Origin: Gymnothorax reevesii
Lineage: Eukaryota; Chordata; Actinopteri; Anguilliformes; Muraenidae
NCBI GenBank assembly: GCA_029721435.1
Contig: CM056574.1
Span: 33,126,001 to 33,190,000 of the forward strand
DNA: 64,000 nt
Direction: 5' to 3'
Each line of letters opens with the position of its first letter. The stretch's first letter is position 1. A model generated the notes under the pieces. The model made no database searches. It was not told where the DNA came from and was given only the letters and a program-made list of their open reading frames with translations. The position numbers and the translations under genes were made by a program. Shown here piece after piece: positions 1-10,692 of this stretch.

Positions 1-212
1 GTAACAACGTTTGACAACAGCATATTATCTAGGCTATATGTCTAGAGCCCTCAAGTGGTCGATAGCCTATTATACTTTTTATTTGCAATTCTGTGGGAAT
101 TAGACGTCGCCACTGTTTGGCCCAACCCGCCCGCACCCGCTAAATATTATTAAAATATTGACCCGCCCCGCCCGCCCACAGGTTCGGGGCCGACGGGCGC
201 ATCACTAGTAAC

Positions 213-516
213 TGGCAACTGAAGACACGGTTCCTCTCCATATGCGATCTAACAGCATCCAGCGATGATACGGTGGGGTAAATTAAGTTCAGAAAATTAA
301 TTTACTGCTTCCCTGTGAGTCGACTGGTAAGCAATTTTGAATAACGTTGATTTAAACACAGCAAATACGCATCCTGATGACTGATTGCCGTCTTACTTAA
401 TCGGAGAGAACAAGCAGCACCTGTTCATTATGGACGGCAAAAAGTTCAGTGTGGCATCAACACTTAAAGAGTAGAGTTAAATCGCAAATGGAGAGGAACT
501 GTGTCTTCAGTTGCCA
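213..516. repeat. Foldback (MITE-like) repeat
   Basis: Two roughly 36-base arms are inverted copies of each other. The left arm begins tggcaactgaagacacggtt and the right arm ends with its near-perfect reverse complement (tgtgtcttcagttgcca). About 230 bp of non-coding sequence lies between them. No matching target-site duplication was found outside the arms, so the superfamily is not assigned. The preceding 200 bases (GC-rich cccgcccg tracts) contain no gene that I recognise. Confidence 0.6.
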
Positions 517-1526
517 ATTTTGATAATTGGAAAACGCGTCGATGAAGGAAAATGATTGAGAACTGGCCAGGACTAATTGTCATAAAGGCCTTGTCTCCGT
601 CCCCACCAACTCCCAGTTAAATCTACGCTCCTGACTCCACGAGTGGATAAACCTAACTAAACTGACAGACACACTGGGAGACTTAAACACAGGGCAGACA
701 AGACGAGAGCGCAGCAAACTATAAGAATCGAGAAGGAGACACTCGGAAGGCACAAAGAACTGAAATTTCACCAAGTAGAACTAATAGTTACCCTGGATGT
801 AACTCCAGTTCTATGAATACGTTCGTAGCCTTCTAACGGGCTATTGGTTACCCCCACGAGGCTCCGCCACAGTGCCTGAGAAAGAAAATTGCACTCACCT
901 GCTCCGTAGGAGGGGGTGGCATACTCACCTCCCTTAAAGCCCCGGCATTGCCAATTCTCGTCTCCCTGTGAAACTCAGCACCCCACACTCGGGGCCACCT
1001 GGGCAGGTTGTTAGAGGGCTACGCACGTATTCATAGAACTGGAGTTACATCCAGGGTAACTATTAGTTCTATTTCATACGTTCTCCGCCCTCTAATGGGC
1101 TTCGCTATTGGTTACACCTAAGGCGAAGGCCGTTAGGGATGGATGTACCCCAGGTGGACCCTGGCCACGCAGATCCTCTCGCAACCAAGCAAACCCTGTC
1201 CACACCCTGGGGCGCACACCGCCAGACTGCGTACCCCGCCCAAGGTGGTGGCAAAGTAGCACCCAAACCATTCCCGGCGCTGGGAAGGACCCAACCTTGT
1301 CCAGCCCCTCCCAGGGAAAAAGGCAGGGCTTGACCATTGTTATTCCAATGACAGGACCCGCACCTGTGGGCGGGCAGTGCCAGGGTGCCTCGCGTCAGGT
1401 TGCGGACCACCAATATCAGCCGTTACTTTAGAAAAAAAGGGACTTCCCCTGATAGCGTTCCTCCATGTCGGCCTCATACCCTCCAGGTAGGCACACTTGA
1501 GTGCCACACCCATACCATGGTACCAA

Positions 1527-2108
1527 CATAACCACAGCTGCTGCTGGAAGGGGTTCTCCCCCCAATGGGGCCTCCCACCCTAATGCTTGGGAGAGGCCCA
1601 TGTCACTTTTCCCATGGCACGCCTAACAGCTGCAGGCGGGGCACCCCCGAGATGCCACGCCCCAGGTCGGCCAAAAACCACAGCTACTGCTGGAAGGGGC
1701 TCTCCCCCCAATGGGGCCTCCCACCCCAATGCTTGAGAGAGGCCCATGTCACTTTTCCCATGGCATGCTTAACAGCTGCGGGCGGGGCACCCCCGAGATG
1801 CCACGCCCCAGGTCGCCCATAGCCACAGCTACTGCTGGAAGGGGCTCTCCCGCCAATGGGGCCTCCGACCCCAATGCTTGGGAGAGGCCATGTCACTTTT
1901 CCCATGGCACGCCTAACAGCTGCGGGCGGGGCACCCCCAAGATGCCACGCCCCAGGTCGGCCATAACCACAGCTACTGCTGGAGGGGGCTCTCCCTCCAA
2001 TAGGGCCTCCCACCCCAATGCTTGGGAGAGGCCATGTCACTTTTCCCATGGCACGCCTAACAGCTGCGGGCGGGGTACCCCCGAGACGCCACGCCCCAGG
2101 TCGGCCAT
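1527..2108. repeat. Tandem array, four copies of a ~145-bp unit
   Basis: The unit starts accacagctactgctggaag and ends ccacgccccaggtcggcc. Starts fall near 1531, 1677, 1821 and 1966, a spacing of 144-146 bp. Copies differ by scattered substitutions and one-base indels. Long open frames run through the array on both strands, but they only reflect the repeat and are not genes. The array sits inside the inverted-repeat element. The unit is far too long, without unique spacers, to be a CRISPR repeat. Confidence 0.9.
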
Positions 2109-3018
2109 GATCAATTACTGGTTAGTGCTGGCAGGGGGCCCTACCGGTAGGGTTCCCAAGACCACATGTGCTACTGAGTCAGCTGTCATATCCCTGAGAT
2201 GTTGATGACCAAGAGGCCACAGAGAGGGCACTCAGTTCACCTACCCTCCTGGCCGAAGCCCAGGCCAAAAGGAGGGCCGCCTAAATAGACAACAAGTACA
2301 GCCTTGTTTGGTCCAGAGTCTCGAAGGGTGGTCCAGCCAGGCCTCCCAACACTGTGTCCAGGTCCCATTACGGAGTTTTGCGGTGCACAGGTCTAATTCT
2401 GCAAACTCCTCTTAAAACCAGCTTTATTAAGAGGTGATTCCTGGCCACGAAGCGGTCTAACCCATCGTGTCCTACCGTTTAGAAACGCTGACGTCTGAAC
2501 AAGCCTCAACCTGTGGCGCTAAACGAGTGAAGATCTCCTTCACAGGTTTGCACCCCTCAGTATTCTTCGCCACATCAAGCGCCTTGGAGCCAAAATGGCA
2601 GGTCGCTCCACTTCCGTGCAACCCGAAAGAAGCCTGTTGACCTACACCAAACACTCTGCTGGAGCCAGCCGAGCTAGTAGTGTTGGATTCGTGCTGGCCT
2701 TCTGCCTCAATTTGCAATTGTTTTCTCATTGGTACCGAGCCAGGAAAAAGAGCTTCGCGCACCATGTCTCTCTTGCTAAACCCCTTTGTACCAGATTACC
2801 TTGTGTGCCAACACCTGAAACAGCCAGCGTATCAGTGTGTGCGCAATACAACCCAAAGACCACATACTGGTAATTTTTTTTTTTTTATTAAGAAAAAAGA
2901 CTTTCCAGGCGCTGCACGACCAGACACCGCACCCTAAGTGCAGTTCCAGCGGCTGCTGTGGCTGAAGCAAAGGGCGTCGAGGCTCAGGATCGGTTCATTC
3001 GACGCCAGGGATGACTGG

Positions 3019-3816
3019 TCATCCAAAGACCGGCGACGGTGGCGACTTGGCGGTGACTGGAATACACTGGGCCTGCGGAGTTGCTGTTGCGGACGTAAGT
3101 ACGAGCCCAGCTTCCCCGCCGGGGAAGGCCATATTGATAGCTAGCGCAACCACCTGAGCTGCGCTAGCATAACATCGGTCAAGGACCGCCGCCACCCTGT
3201 CCCTCTCGGAAGCGGTTGGGAGCAGACACCATCTCACCGCGTCTTAAACGGCCCAGACTCCAACATCTGAATCCAGTGCATACGCCATAGCTGGGGACTT
3301 GGCCATCGGATTCCTCCAGTCCCGCTGCGTAGCCAAAGCGCCATCCTGGGACATATCCACCTTAGAGCGTGGCTTCGACTGAGCCAGCAGACTGATAGAG
3401 AAGTCATCCGCCTGACCACTGGAGGGCTGCGGTGGTAGGGGCATCTCCATCCTCTCCACCGTGGACTGGAATAACCCAGGGAGGTCGTCCAGCGGACAGC
3501 GATGCTCGAGGGGGTGGCTCATAGTCCATGAAGAGGGTCGTCAGGTCCTCCTCATGCACACGACGATCATCCTTCGATCATACGCGTCCCAGGGCTTCGA
3601 GCGGACCGTTGCCACCAGCTCACGGACTGGCCCTGTGCTGGCCCGGAGGGCGCGTGCGGCCCGCACAACTGCTGCCGATGCTCCTCTGGGGGAGCACTGC
3701 GCAGGCAGCACAGGAACCTGCCTCCACATGGTGCCACAAGCCCAGACAGTCTTCATGCTGATCCTCGGACACCATTGGGGAGGCACACTGTTGCACAGCT
3801 TATCCATTTCACACAC
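3019..3816 (-). pseudogene. Degenerate gag-like coding remnant
   Basis: Minus-strand frames in this interval read like one protein broken by stops and frame changes. Near 3685-3780 one frame gives DQHEDC followed by CLGLWHHVEAGSCAACAVLP, a Cys/His cluster resembling the N-terminal part of fish DIRS-type gag proteins. Downstream frames contain SSGQADDFSISLLAQ and VAAVLDRCYASAAQVVALA. The alternation of frames is what a decayed gag would show. Family assignment is by resemblance only; an unrelated structural protein of another retroelement is possible. Confidence 0.35.
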
Positions 3817-4529
3817 AAATCATTATGAGTTCTTAACTCTCTCAAGGCTGAGTGAAAAAGGGAGGCGAGCATTGGCAACGCCGGGGCTTTATGGGAGGTG
3901 AGTATGCTACCTCCTCCTACGGAGCAGGTGAGTTCAATTTTCTTTCTCAGGCACCGAGGCAGAGCCTCGTGGGGGTCACCAATAGCGAAGCCCGTTAGAG
4001 GGCGGAGCACGTATGAAATAGAACAGAATCAATACAAGGGTCCGTCTAACGTTCGCTCCCAATACTGCCATATAAATAGCCATAGGTGGGACTCAGAATG
4101 CCATCTCGACTGAAACAGAAACACATGGGATTAATAAACAATTACATGAGAACCAGGTTATCAAGAATGTCTCGAGACAAGACGCTGAGACCATCAATCA
4201 AACTTGACAGTTTAGATTAAGGTAATCTAAACGTGACGAGTAAAAGCACCCTAAGAAAAGTGAAGGAAAGCAGAGCTATTAATTCAGTTAATCAGAGATG
4301 GCTCAGACGGAATTTACTGAAGTCAGAAACGCACACACCTGCTCATGAGTTAATTAAGGTTAATACTTGGTGACAAAATATTTATAATCACCCTCAAGTA
4401 AGAGCTGGTTTGCACGGGTTAGTAATTATCCTATCAGAGAACGCATTCACTCAGAGTTTTGCGAGACCCAGAATTAAACACAGGTGGAAGCAATGAATGA
4501 AATACCGGAGCCAAAACCGAAAGAGGAAA

Positions 4530-5335
4530 CGTGATTGGTAGTGATGGTCAAATGAAGCCTCATGAATCACTGAGGCTTTCCAGCCTATTGCTTCACCAAA
4601 AGGTTCAGGTACTCGAGGCCTCAATGAAACATTGAATGCTGCCATCTGCTGGGCAAAACAACATATGACAGTCAATGAACAATACCATGACCTGAGCGGA
4701 AATGTATGAAAAACTTTTGTGTGCTGTAACAATATACAATGGATATATTTATATAGCATGTGTAAGTACATGGACATAATTGTGCAAGTAGCTATATTTG
4801 TTCATAATTAAAATAGCAATGAAACAATCACAATACTTTGCTTTTATAAATCATTTTTATTCAAAGCACAAATACAGGTGAGACATTATTTAAAAAACAA
4901 AATAACTGACACTCTAACGTCAATGTCCAACAATGGGGAAAATAATATGTAACTCACTACAACTCTCCAATGTACTACACCTCTCTCCAACTTATACAAA
5001 CGCCAACAACACCCTCAGTCTGGCGTGAGATTCGAAGCATATTTATGAGGAGGCGATACGTTGAATGAACCAATGACGTACTCTCCACAAACCGAGGCTT
5101 CGTATGTCGTCAGTCATGTGATTTTTCCGGTAACGACGCAAGCCTCGAATCGGGGCTTCATGTGGCACGCCCCTTTCTGCTCGACACAGGCTCCGGCGCC
5201 GCGCTTCAAATGTCACATCACTAGTGATTGGACACGAAATGCAGGCATGCTGAAGGCCGTCACGCGCCATCACTGGAGAATACAGATTGGGAGTGGATCG
5301 CCAGACGGCAGAAATGAAAGCTGAAATATAAAACG
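4530..5335. other. Probable DNA-transposon-derived repeat sequence
   Basis: The interval has repeated half-palindromic phrases such as gaagcctcatgaatcactga, tcgaggcctcaatgaaac, gcctcgaatcggggcttcat and gcttcaaatgtcacatcact. These look like arms of one or two decayed DNA-transposon copies. No coding sequence is recognised, and ends and target duplications could not be fixed. Confidence 0.3.
4639..4652 (-). promoter_or_regulatory. CTCF-like motif inside a repeat
   Basis: The minus strand reads CCAGCAGATGGCAG, which fits the vertebrate CTCF core consensus (CCASYAGRKGGC). It lies in repeat-derived DNA. Occupancy cannot be judged from sequence. Confidence 0.4.
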
Positions 5336-5350
5336 AGAGTAAGGCACAAG

Positions 5351-5389
5351 CCTAACCCTAACCCTTACCCTAACCCCTAAAACCCCTAC
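5351..5389 (-). repeat. Short interstitial telomere-like tract
   Basis: Imperfect (CCCTAA) units: cctaaccctaacccttaccc followed by taacccctaaaacccc. On the minus strand these are TTAGGG-type repeats. Three to four units is much too short for a chromosome end. Confidence 0.7.
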
Positions 5390-5537
5390 ATGTCTTTAAA
5401 CTGCTTATTTGTCTTGATCTGTTTTCAGTCAATTTCCCTGCTAAAAGACTCCCCTCTCAGGTATAGCTAATACACTCTGCTCACCGACATTATCACTGTG
5501 ACATCATGTTAATTCACATACCTTGACTTTCTGCAGT

Positions 5538-6569
5538 CAGTGTTTCCCACAGGACAGGAATAAATTTGTGGTGGTGTGGTCCGGGGGGGGGTGGGAAGGT
5601 AGTCGGTGAGCAGAGTGTGATTCCATATGCTATACAGATACATTTAAACTTTAGTGCAATAAATAACAGAGAATACTCTGAGGATTAACAAAAAGTGTCA
5701 ATATCACAAAATAAATGCTTTAATAAAAGTAGAAATCCTGCATTTAAATTAGGAGGGAACTCCTCCATAAAACCGTGTTTCAGCTTCGCTTGCTTGTGAA
5801 TATTCAATAACTGATCCTGGAGTGTCATCTAGCGAGAGAATATTGTAACTGCCTGCATAAATTTGCAGCTTCATGTCCGCTGACATCAACATCTGTACAA
5901 AGAGACGTTGCTGAGCGCCGTTGTTGTTGAACGCGCCAAATCCAGATAATCCTTATGAATTACATTCATATTTTAATTTGTGACGAGTAACGAAGTGGCC
6001 AGGGTCAGCGTAACAAAGTGAAAGAATACTTTTTTCTTTTAAATGTTGTAGAGTAGAAGTCAAAACTCAAGTAAGGTACAAATCCTCAAAAAAAAAAAAA
6101 CTACTTAAGTAGGCTACTGTTCGTTACTATACGCCTCTGACCATTACAAAGTGCGTTAGGACTCAATTCTTTTTGATTTTTCCGTTTTTCAGCATGGCAA
6201 TTTTTCGAGCTGCGTGTAATGTGCGAAAAAGGCTATCTTCGAAAATTCAGTCTGCAGAAATAGGGGGGGGGGGGTGCAGGCGCCTAAATGTTTAAAGACC
6301 ACCAAGAGGCTTTAAATGGCTAAAAAGAATGATTGAAAGTGGACTTTAAGCGTTAGCTGCTGCTCAATTTGTTTGAACGTTAACACTACGGACTTGACGT
6401 CGCCCGATTTTTGAAAAACGGTCATGCAGGCAAAAAAAATGGCAATTTCACTCCGGGTAGCGGGTAGCAGCTAGTGCTTTTATGAGCAAGGTCGAGCCGA
6501 AAGCGGAAAAATCTTTTCGTGGCGGATAGAATTTATTTGTGGCGATAAATGAACGTATGGGAAACACTG
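5538..6569. mobile_element. hAT-type terminal-repeat pair, internal sequence non-coding
   Basis: The left end reads CAGTGTTTCCCAC and the right end reads TGGGAAACACTG; both are followed inward by the same ATTTGTGG/CCACAAAT phrase. The CAGTGTTTCCCA terminus is typical of hAT elements. The flanking 8-mers (tctgcagt and tttctaag) do not match, so the two ends may belong to different copies or the duplication has decayed. Between them are a G-run, AT-rich DNA and no recognisable transposase. Confidence 0.45.
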
Positions 6570-7770
6570 TTTCTAAGATTCCAAAAGCCTCTTCTACTTC
6601 TGCAGGTGCTTCTTCAGTGCTTGTCGCCATTTTCCTCACTCTTTTTTTTTTTTTTTTAGCCTGCCTGGCTCTTTCTATCTATGGTTATCCAACGTTTCAA
6701 ACACCAATCAGAACGGGGACAAATTAGCATATGGAAATTTGTCAAATTGGCAAACGATTTGTCAAACTATTTGGCAATCTATCTTTCAATCTAATGTGAA
6801 ATGAATCATTGCAAAACGCATTGCATGAACTTTTGCCTGAATGACTGCTCACATTATTGCATAAATTATAGCATAAGTTATTCCATACAATATTGCATAA
6901 AATATTGCATACTTTATTGCAACAATTATTTCAAATTAATTGTCAAATTGTTTTGAATAAAACGTGGAATAATATATTGTGTTTTTAACAACAAATTGAC
7001 TGATGAATGAATGTATTGACTAATAGATTGACATTTAAAATGAAAGATATTTTGATAGATAAAATTAAAGATATGTCACAAATAATCCTCCATAGAAAGC
7101 AAATGCAGATTAAACTTGAGCTGAGGCTATGAATGAACGGCGGAACAGTCATAAAGAGGGCAGTGAGAAAAACAAGGAAGCTGTGGAGTGAGTTGTCTTG
7201 AGCTATGAGAGCACTGTTTTAATGTGGTAATAATGTGGGTTGTTTTTTTAAGAGTTCGCTGTATTCCTCTGTATTTTTGTAAGTAGAAAAATAAATAAAG
7301 GCACATCCTAGTTGCAGAATGGATGGTTTGGTAGAGTGGAGGAACTGGTGGGTCTGTCCCCCAAGTGCTGATGAGCGGGAGCCAACAACTGAGGGAAGGT
7401 GTGATCACTTACAGCTTGAAGTTCAAAGGATGCTGAGGAACAAAAGGGTAATTTGATTTGCCTAGAATGATAGGAGACTGGAGGGTGATGAGGATAACAC
7501 ATAGGGCTGAGGGGTTACTGAGGTCTTGTAAATATGCCTGTGATGGAGGAAATGGTATGTAGCATCAGAGGGATTGCGAATGGGATTTAGATTGAACTAA
7601 AGGATTGAAATGTTAAATAGAGAAGAGGGGTTCTGACGGCAGGTGCTGGGATACGGAACAATGGAAGACGGAGGGCCTTGCTCAGAAACGAGGGAAGTGG
7701 CGCACTGCTCATAAGCCAGTGAGACTGAAAGCAAAATGTAAGTAGGGAAGTGGTGAAATGGAGCAGGAAG
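6570..7770. other. No gene recognised
   Basis: The first half is rich in attgcataa/ttgtcaaat phrases; the second half is purine-rich on the plus strand. No exon, RNA gene or clear element end was recognised. Confidence 0.5.
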
Positions 7771-7772
7771 TA

Positions 7773-9376
7773 CAAAACCAAAAACCAGTGAAGTTGGCAC
7801 GTTGTGTAAATCGTAAATAAAAACAGAATACAATGATTTGCAAATCCTTTTCAACCTACATTCAATTGAATACACTGCAAAGACAAGTTACTTAATGTTC
7901 AAACAGGTAAACTTTGTAATTTTTTGCAAATATTAGCTCATTTAGAATTTGTTGCCTGCAACATTTTTCAAAAAAGCTGGCACAAGTGGCAAAAAAGACT
8001 GAGAGAGTTGAGGAATGCTCATCAATCACTTATCTGGAACATCCCCTAGGTGAACGGGCTAATTGGGAACAGGTGGGTGCCATGATTGGTTATACAAGCA
8101 GCTTCCCTGAAATGCTTAGTCATTCACAAACAAGGATGGGGCGAGGGTCACTTTGTGAACAAATGCGTGAGCTGATTGTCGAACAGTTTAAAAACAACAT
8201 TCCTCAACGAGCTATTGCAAGAAATTTAGGGATTTCATCATCTACGATCCGTAATATCGTCAAAAGGTTCAGAGAATCTGGATAAATCACTACACGTAAG
8301 CGACAAGGCCAAAAACCAACATTGAATGCTCGTGACCTTCGATCCCTCAGGCGATACTGCATCAAAAACCGACATCAGTGTGTAAAGGACATCACCACAT
8401 GGGCTTAGGAACACTTCAGAAAACCCCTGTCAGTAACTGCAGTTTGTCGCTACATCTGCAAGTGCAAGTTAAAACTCTACAATGCAAAGCGAAAGCCATT
8501 TATCAAGAGTACCCAGAAATGCCGCCGGCTTCGCTGGGCCCAAGCTCATCTAAGATGGACTGATGCAAAGTGGAAAAGTGTTCTGTGGTCTGACGAGTCC
8601 ACATTTCAAATTGTTTTTGGAAAATGTGGACGTCGTGTCCTCCGGACCAAAGAGGAAAAGAACCATCCGGACTGTTATAGGCGCAAAGTTCAAAAGCCAG
8701 CATCTGTGATGGTATGGGGGTGTATTAGTGTCCAAGGCCTGGGCAACTTACACATATTTGAAGGCACCATTAATGCTGAAAGGTACATGCAGGTTTTGGA
8801 GCAACATATGTTGCCATCCAAGCAACGTCTTTTTCATGGACGCCCCTGCTTATTTTAGCAAGACAATGCCAAGCCACACTCTGCACAAGTTACAACAGCA
8901 TGGCTCCGTAGTAAAAGAGTGCGGGTACTAGACTGGCCTGCCCGTAGTCCAGACCTGTCTCCCATTGAAAATGTGTGGCGCATAATGAAGCGTAAAATAC
9001 GACAACAGAGACCCGGGCTGTTGAACAACTTAAGCTGTACATCAAGCAAGAATGGGAACGAGTTCCACCTGAAAAGCTTCAAAAATTGGTCTCCTCAGTT
9101 CCCAAACATTTACGGAGTGTCGTTAAAAGGAAAGGCGATGTAACACAGTGGTAAAAAGGCCCCTGTGCCAACTTTTTTGCTAGGTGTTGCTGCCTTTAAA
9201 TTCTAAGTTAATGATAATTTGCAAAAAAGAAAAAAAGTTTCTCAGTTTGAACATTAAACATCTTGTCTTTGCAGTGTATTCAATTGAATATAAGTTGAAA
9301 AGGATTTGCAAATCATTGTATTCTGTTTTTATCTCCGATTTACATAACGTGCCAACTGCACTGGTTTTAGGTTTTG
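7773..9376 (+). mobile_element. Full-length Tc1-like transposon (family A)
   Basis: A 1604-bp element flanked by TA dinucleotides (7771-7772 and 9377-9378). Its long terminal inverted repeats run about 200 bp on each side: both ends read CAAAACC, then AAAACCAGTG, AGTTGGCACGTT and ATAAAAACAGAATACAATG going inward. Length, TA duplication and the internal DD34E transposase gene identify IS630-Tc1-mariner. It has inserted into AT-rich DNA just upstream of a retroviral remnant. The transposase is broken, so this copy is not autonomous. Confidence 0.9.
8136..9154 (+). pseudogene. Tc1-type transposase, inactivated
   Basis: Translation from the ATG at 8136 (MGRGSLCEQMRELIVEQF) gives an N-terminal helix-turn-helix (NNIPQRAIARNLGISSSTIR), then the catalytic region: LWSDEST for the first Asp, VMVWGCIS, QDNAKPH for the second Asp and SPDLSPIENVW for the Glu. 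Tc1 transposases are about 340 residues, which fits the span. Three in-frame stops interrupt it: TAA after FRESG, TAG in TTWA and TAG at the Gln before DNAKPH. A frame change near 9020 precedes the C-terminal part. The enzyme would have cut and joined transposon ends at TA sites. An upstream in-frame extension to 7986 starts with GTG and is probably untranslated. Confidence 0.88.
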
Positions 9377-9833
9377 TAGGTTCTGTGTGAATAAGAGAGG
9401 AAAGAAGCACAAGGATATTACTGTAAATTACAGTGATTTCTGAGAGACTGTAAAGAACCAGGGTGTTCATTGTTGCCAATAGGTGTGTTGTAAAAATGTC
9501 AGAATAATTATCTATGTAAGATTTGAAAAAAAAAAAAAAAAGGAACAGACTAGGCAATTTAAAATATATCAGGGGGTTGTTTCTGAGCAATCCCACAGCT
9601 TTCTTTGGGTAGAATGTCCTTTAGCCTGTGAAATAATACAGACTAAAATGTGGATGTCTATACGAACTCTAGATATGCCATTGGGGTTGTACATCACGAT
9701 TTGAGTTTGTGGGAGAATAGGGGACTCAAGACCAGTGTAGGGGCCCCATTACAAAATGGGGGGGTAGTGACCAACTAAGTTGTACAGAGACCAAAACAGG
9801 TAGCAGTATTGAAAGTAAAAGCCCACAGCAATG
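9377..9833. other. No gene recognised; possibly decayed pol
   Basis: The stretch contains an A-run at about 9526-9540 and no intact frame. It leads directly into the retroviral RNase H/integrase remnant, so it may be older, unreadable pol sequence. Confidence 0.35.
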
Positions 9834-10692
9834 GGACTGATCCTCACACTGAGGGTGACAGGAAGGCAGATGAGTGGGCAGAGATTGCAGCCAGCGAAGG
9901 GGAAGTTGCTTCTGCAGCGGCTCTGCAAACAGAGCAAGTGAAAAAAGGAAACGTTCTTTTAGAAATACAGCAGCTGTAGCTGAGGAATGGCTTTAGCTGG
10001 AGAATGGTGGGAAACTGGGGAAAGACAACATTTGGAGGGGCCCTGAAGGCGCTTATGTTCTGCCTGGTAGTATGATGCGAACAATGATCCATTTTTACCA
10101 CTCACTAGGGCATGATGGAGTGAAGCGAACGCGGCACAGGATGGCACAAACATGGTGGCTTCCTAAATTGTGTGTTAACATTTACAATTATGTTTGTAGG
10201 GGTATGATGTGTGCGCGATGCAATCCAGGACCCATCATTAAGAATAGGAGGAGACAACTGCCCCAACCCACCCAACCTTTTCAGGGAAAGACTGGGTGAC
10301 GCAGCTACAATCGGTTCTCCTCTCTATGAGAGCAGGAGTAACTGACCCTAACTCACTTTCCCCCTTTGAAATGCTTACAGGCCGACCCATGAGGACTCCT
10401 GGAGATCTGTGCATTGGTGGTGGTGGTGATTTGCATGTGATGGGTGACCGTCTTGTTGAATATTGCAGACTTTTGTCCCAGTATGTCACACAGGATCACA
10501 TGACAGAACCGGACGCAGGAGAGGACAATGTGAAAATGTGCCAGGTATAACATTGAGACCAGGTGGTGGTGAAATCAGAAGAAGACATTTGATCCTACCT
10601 GGTCCGGACCACACACTGTCCTGCTCACAACCCCATCGGCTGCCCGGGTGACTGGGATTCCAGTGTGGATCCATATCTCACATTTGAAAAAT
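9834..10692 (+). pseudogene. Endogenous retrovirus pol remnant (RNase H end to integrase)
   Basis: Three parts occur in the expected order but in different frames. Near 9850 a fragment reads like the end of an RNase H domain (DRKADEWAEIAASEG). At 10072-10230 there is an integrase zinc-binding segment with the His-His-Cys-Cys spacing. At 10320-10410 there is a late catalytic-core segment containing LSPFEMLTGRP. At 10590-10690 there is an integrase C-terminal segment ending WIHISHLKN. Most of the catalytic core between the zinc finger and LSPFEML is missing, and stops and frame changes separate the rest. The copy is fossil and could not make an enzyme. Confidence 0.75.

Larger units (their letters stand above)
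776..4024 (-). mobile_element. 3.2-kb element with inverted terminal repeats, possibly DIRS-like
   Basis: About 145 bases near the left end (812-955) recur inverted at the right end (3878-4024): both read gttctat...cgggctt...ggttac...gaggctc...ctgagaaagaaaattg...ctcacctgctccgtagga outward to inward. The left end also has a second, inner copy of the terminal motif (1068-1110) and its own short foldback (785-830 against 1027-1072). Inverted termini plus degenerate minus-strand coding sequence with a Cys/His cluster suggest a tyrosine-recombinase (DIRS-type) retroelement remnant. No reverse transcriptase, RNase H or recombinase domain is visible, so it would be a non-autonomous derivative. A large foldback DNA transposon is the main alternative. 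Confidence 0.45.

Noticed and set aside
1527..2108. Regularly spaced repeats that could suggest a CRISPR array
   Set aside because: Units are about 145 bp and contiguous, with no short repeat/unique spacer structure, in a vertebrate genome.
1684..2205. Long open frames on both strands (121 and 164 codons) rich in Pro, Gly and Cys
   Set aside because: They lie wholly in the 145-bp tandem array and repeat the same peptide; array composition explains them.
7986..8135. N-terminal extension of the family-A transposase
   Set aside because: The frame opens at GTG and the peptide before MGRGSL does not resemble Tc1 transposases; it is probably UTR.
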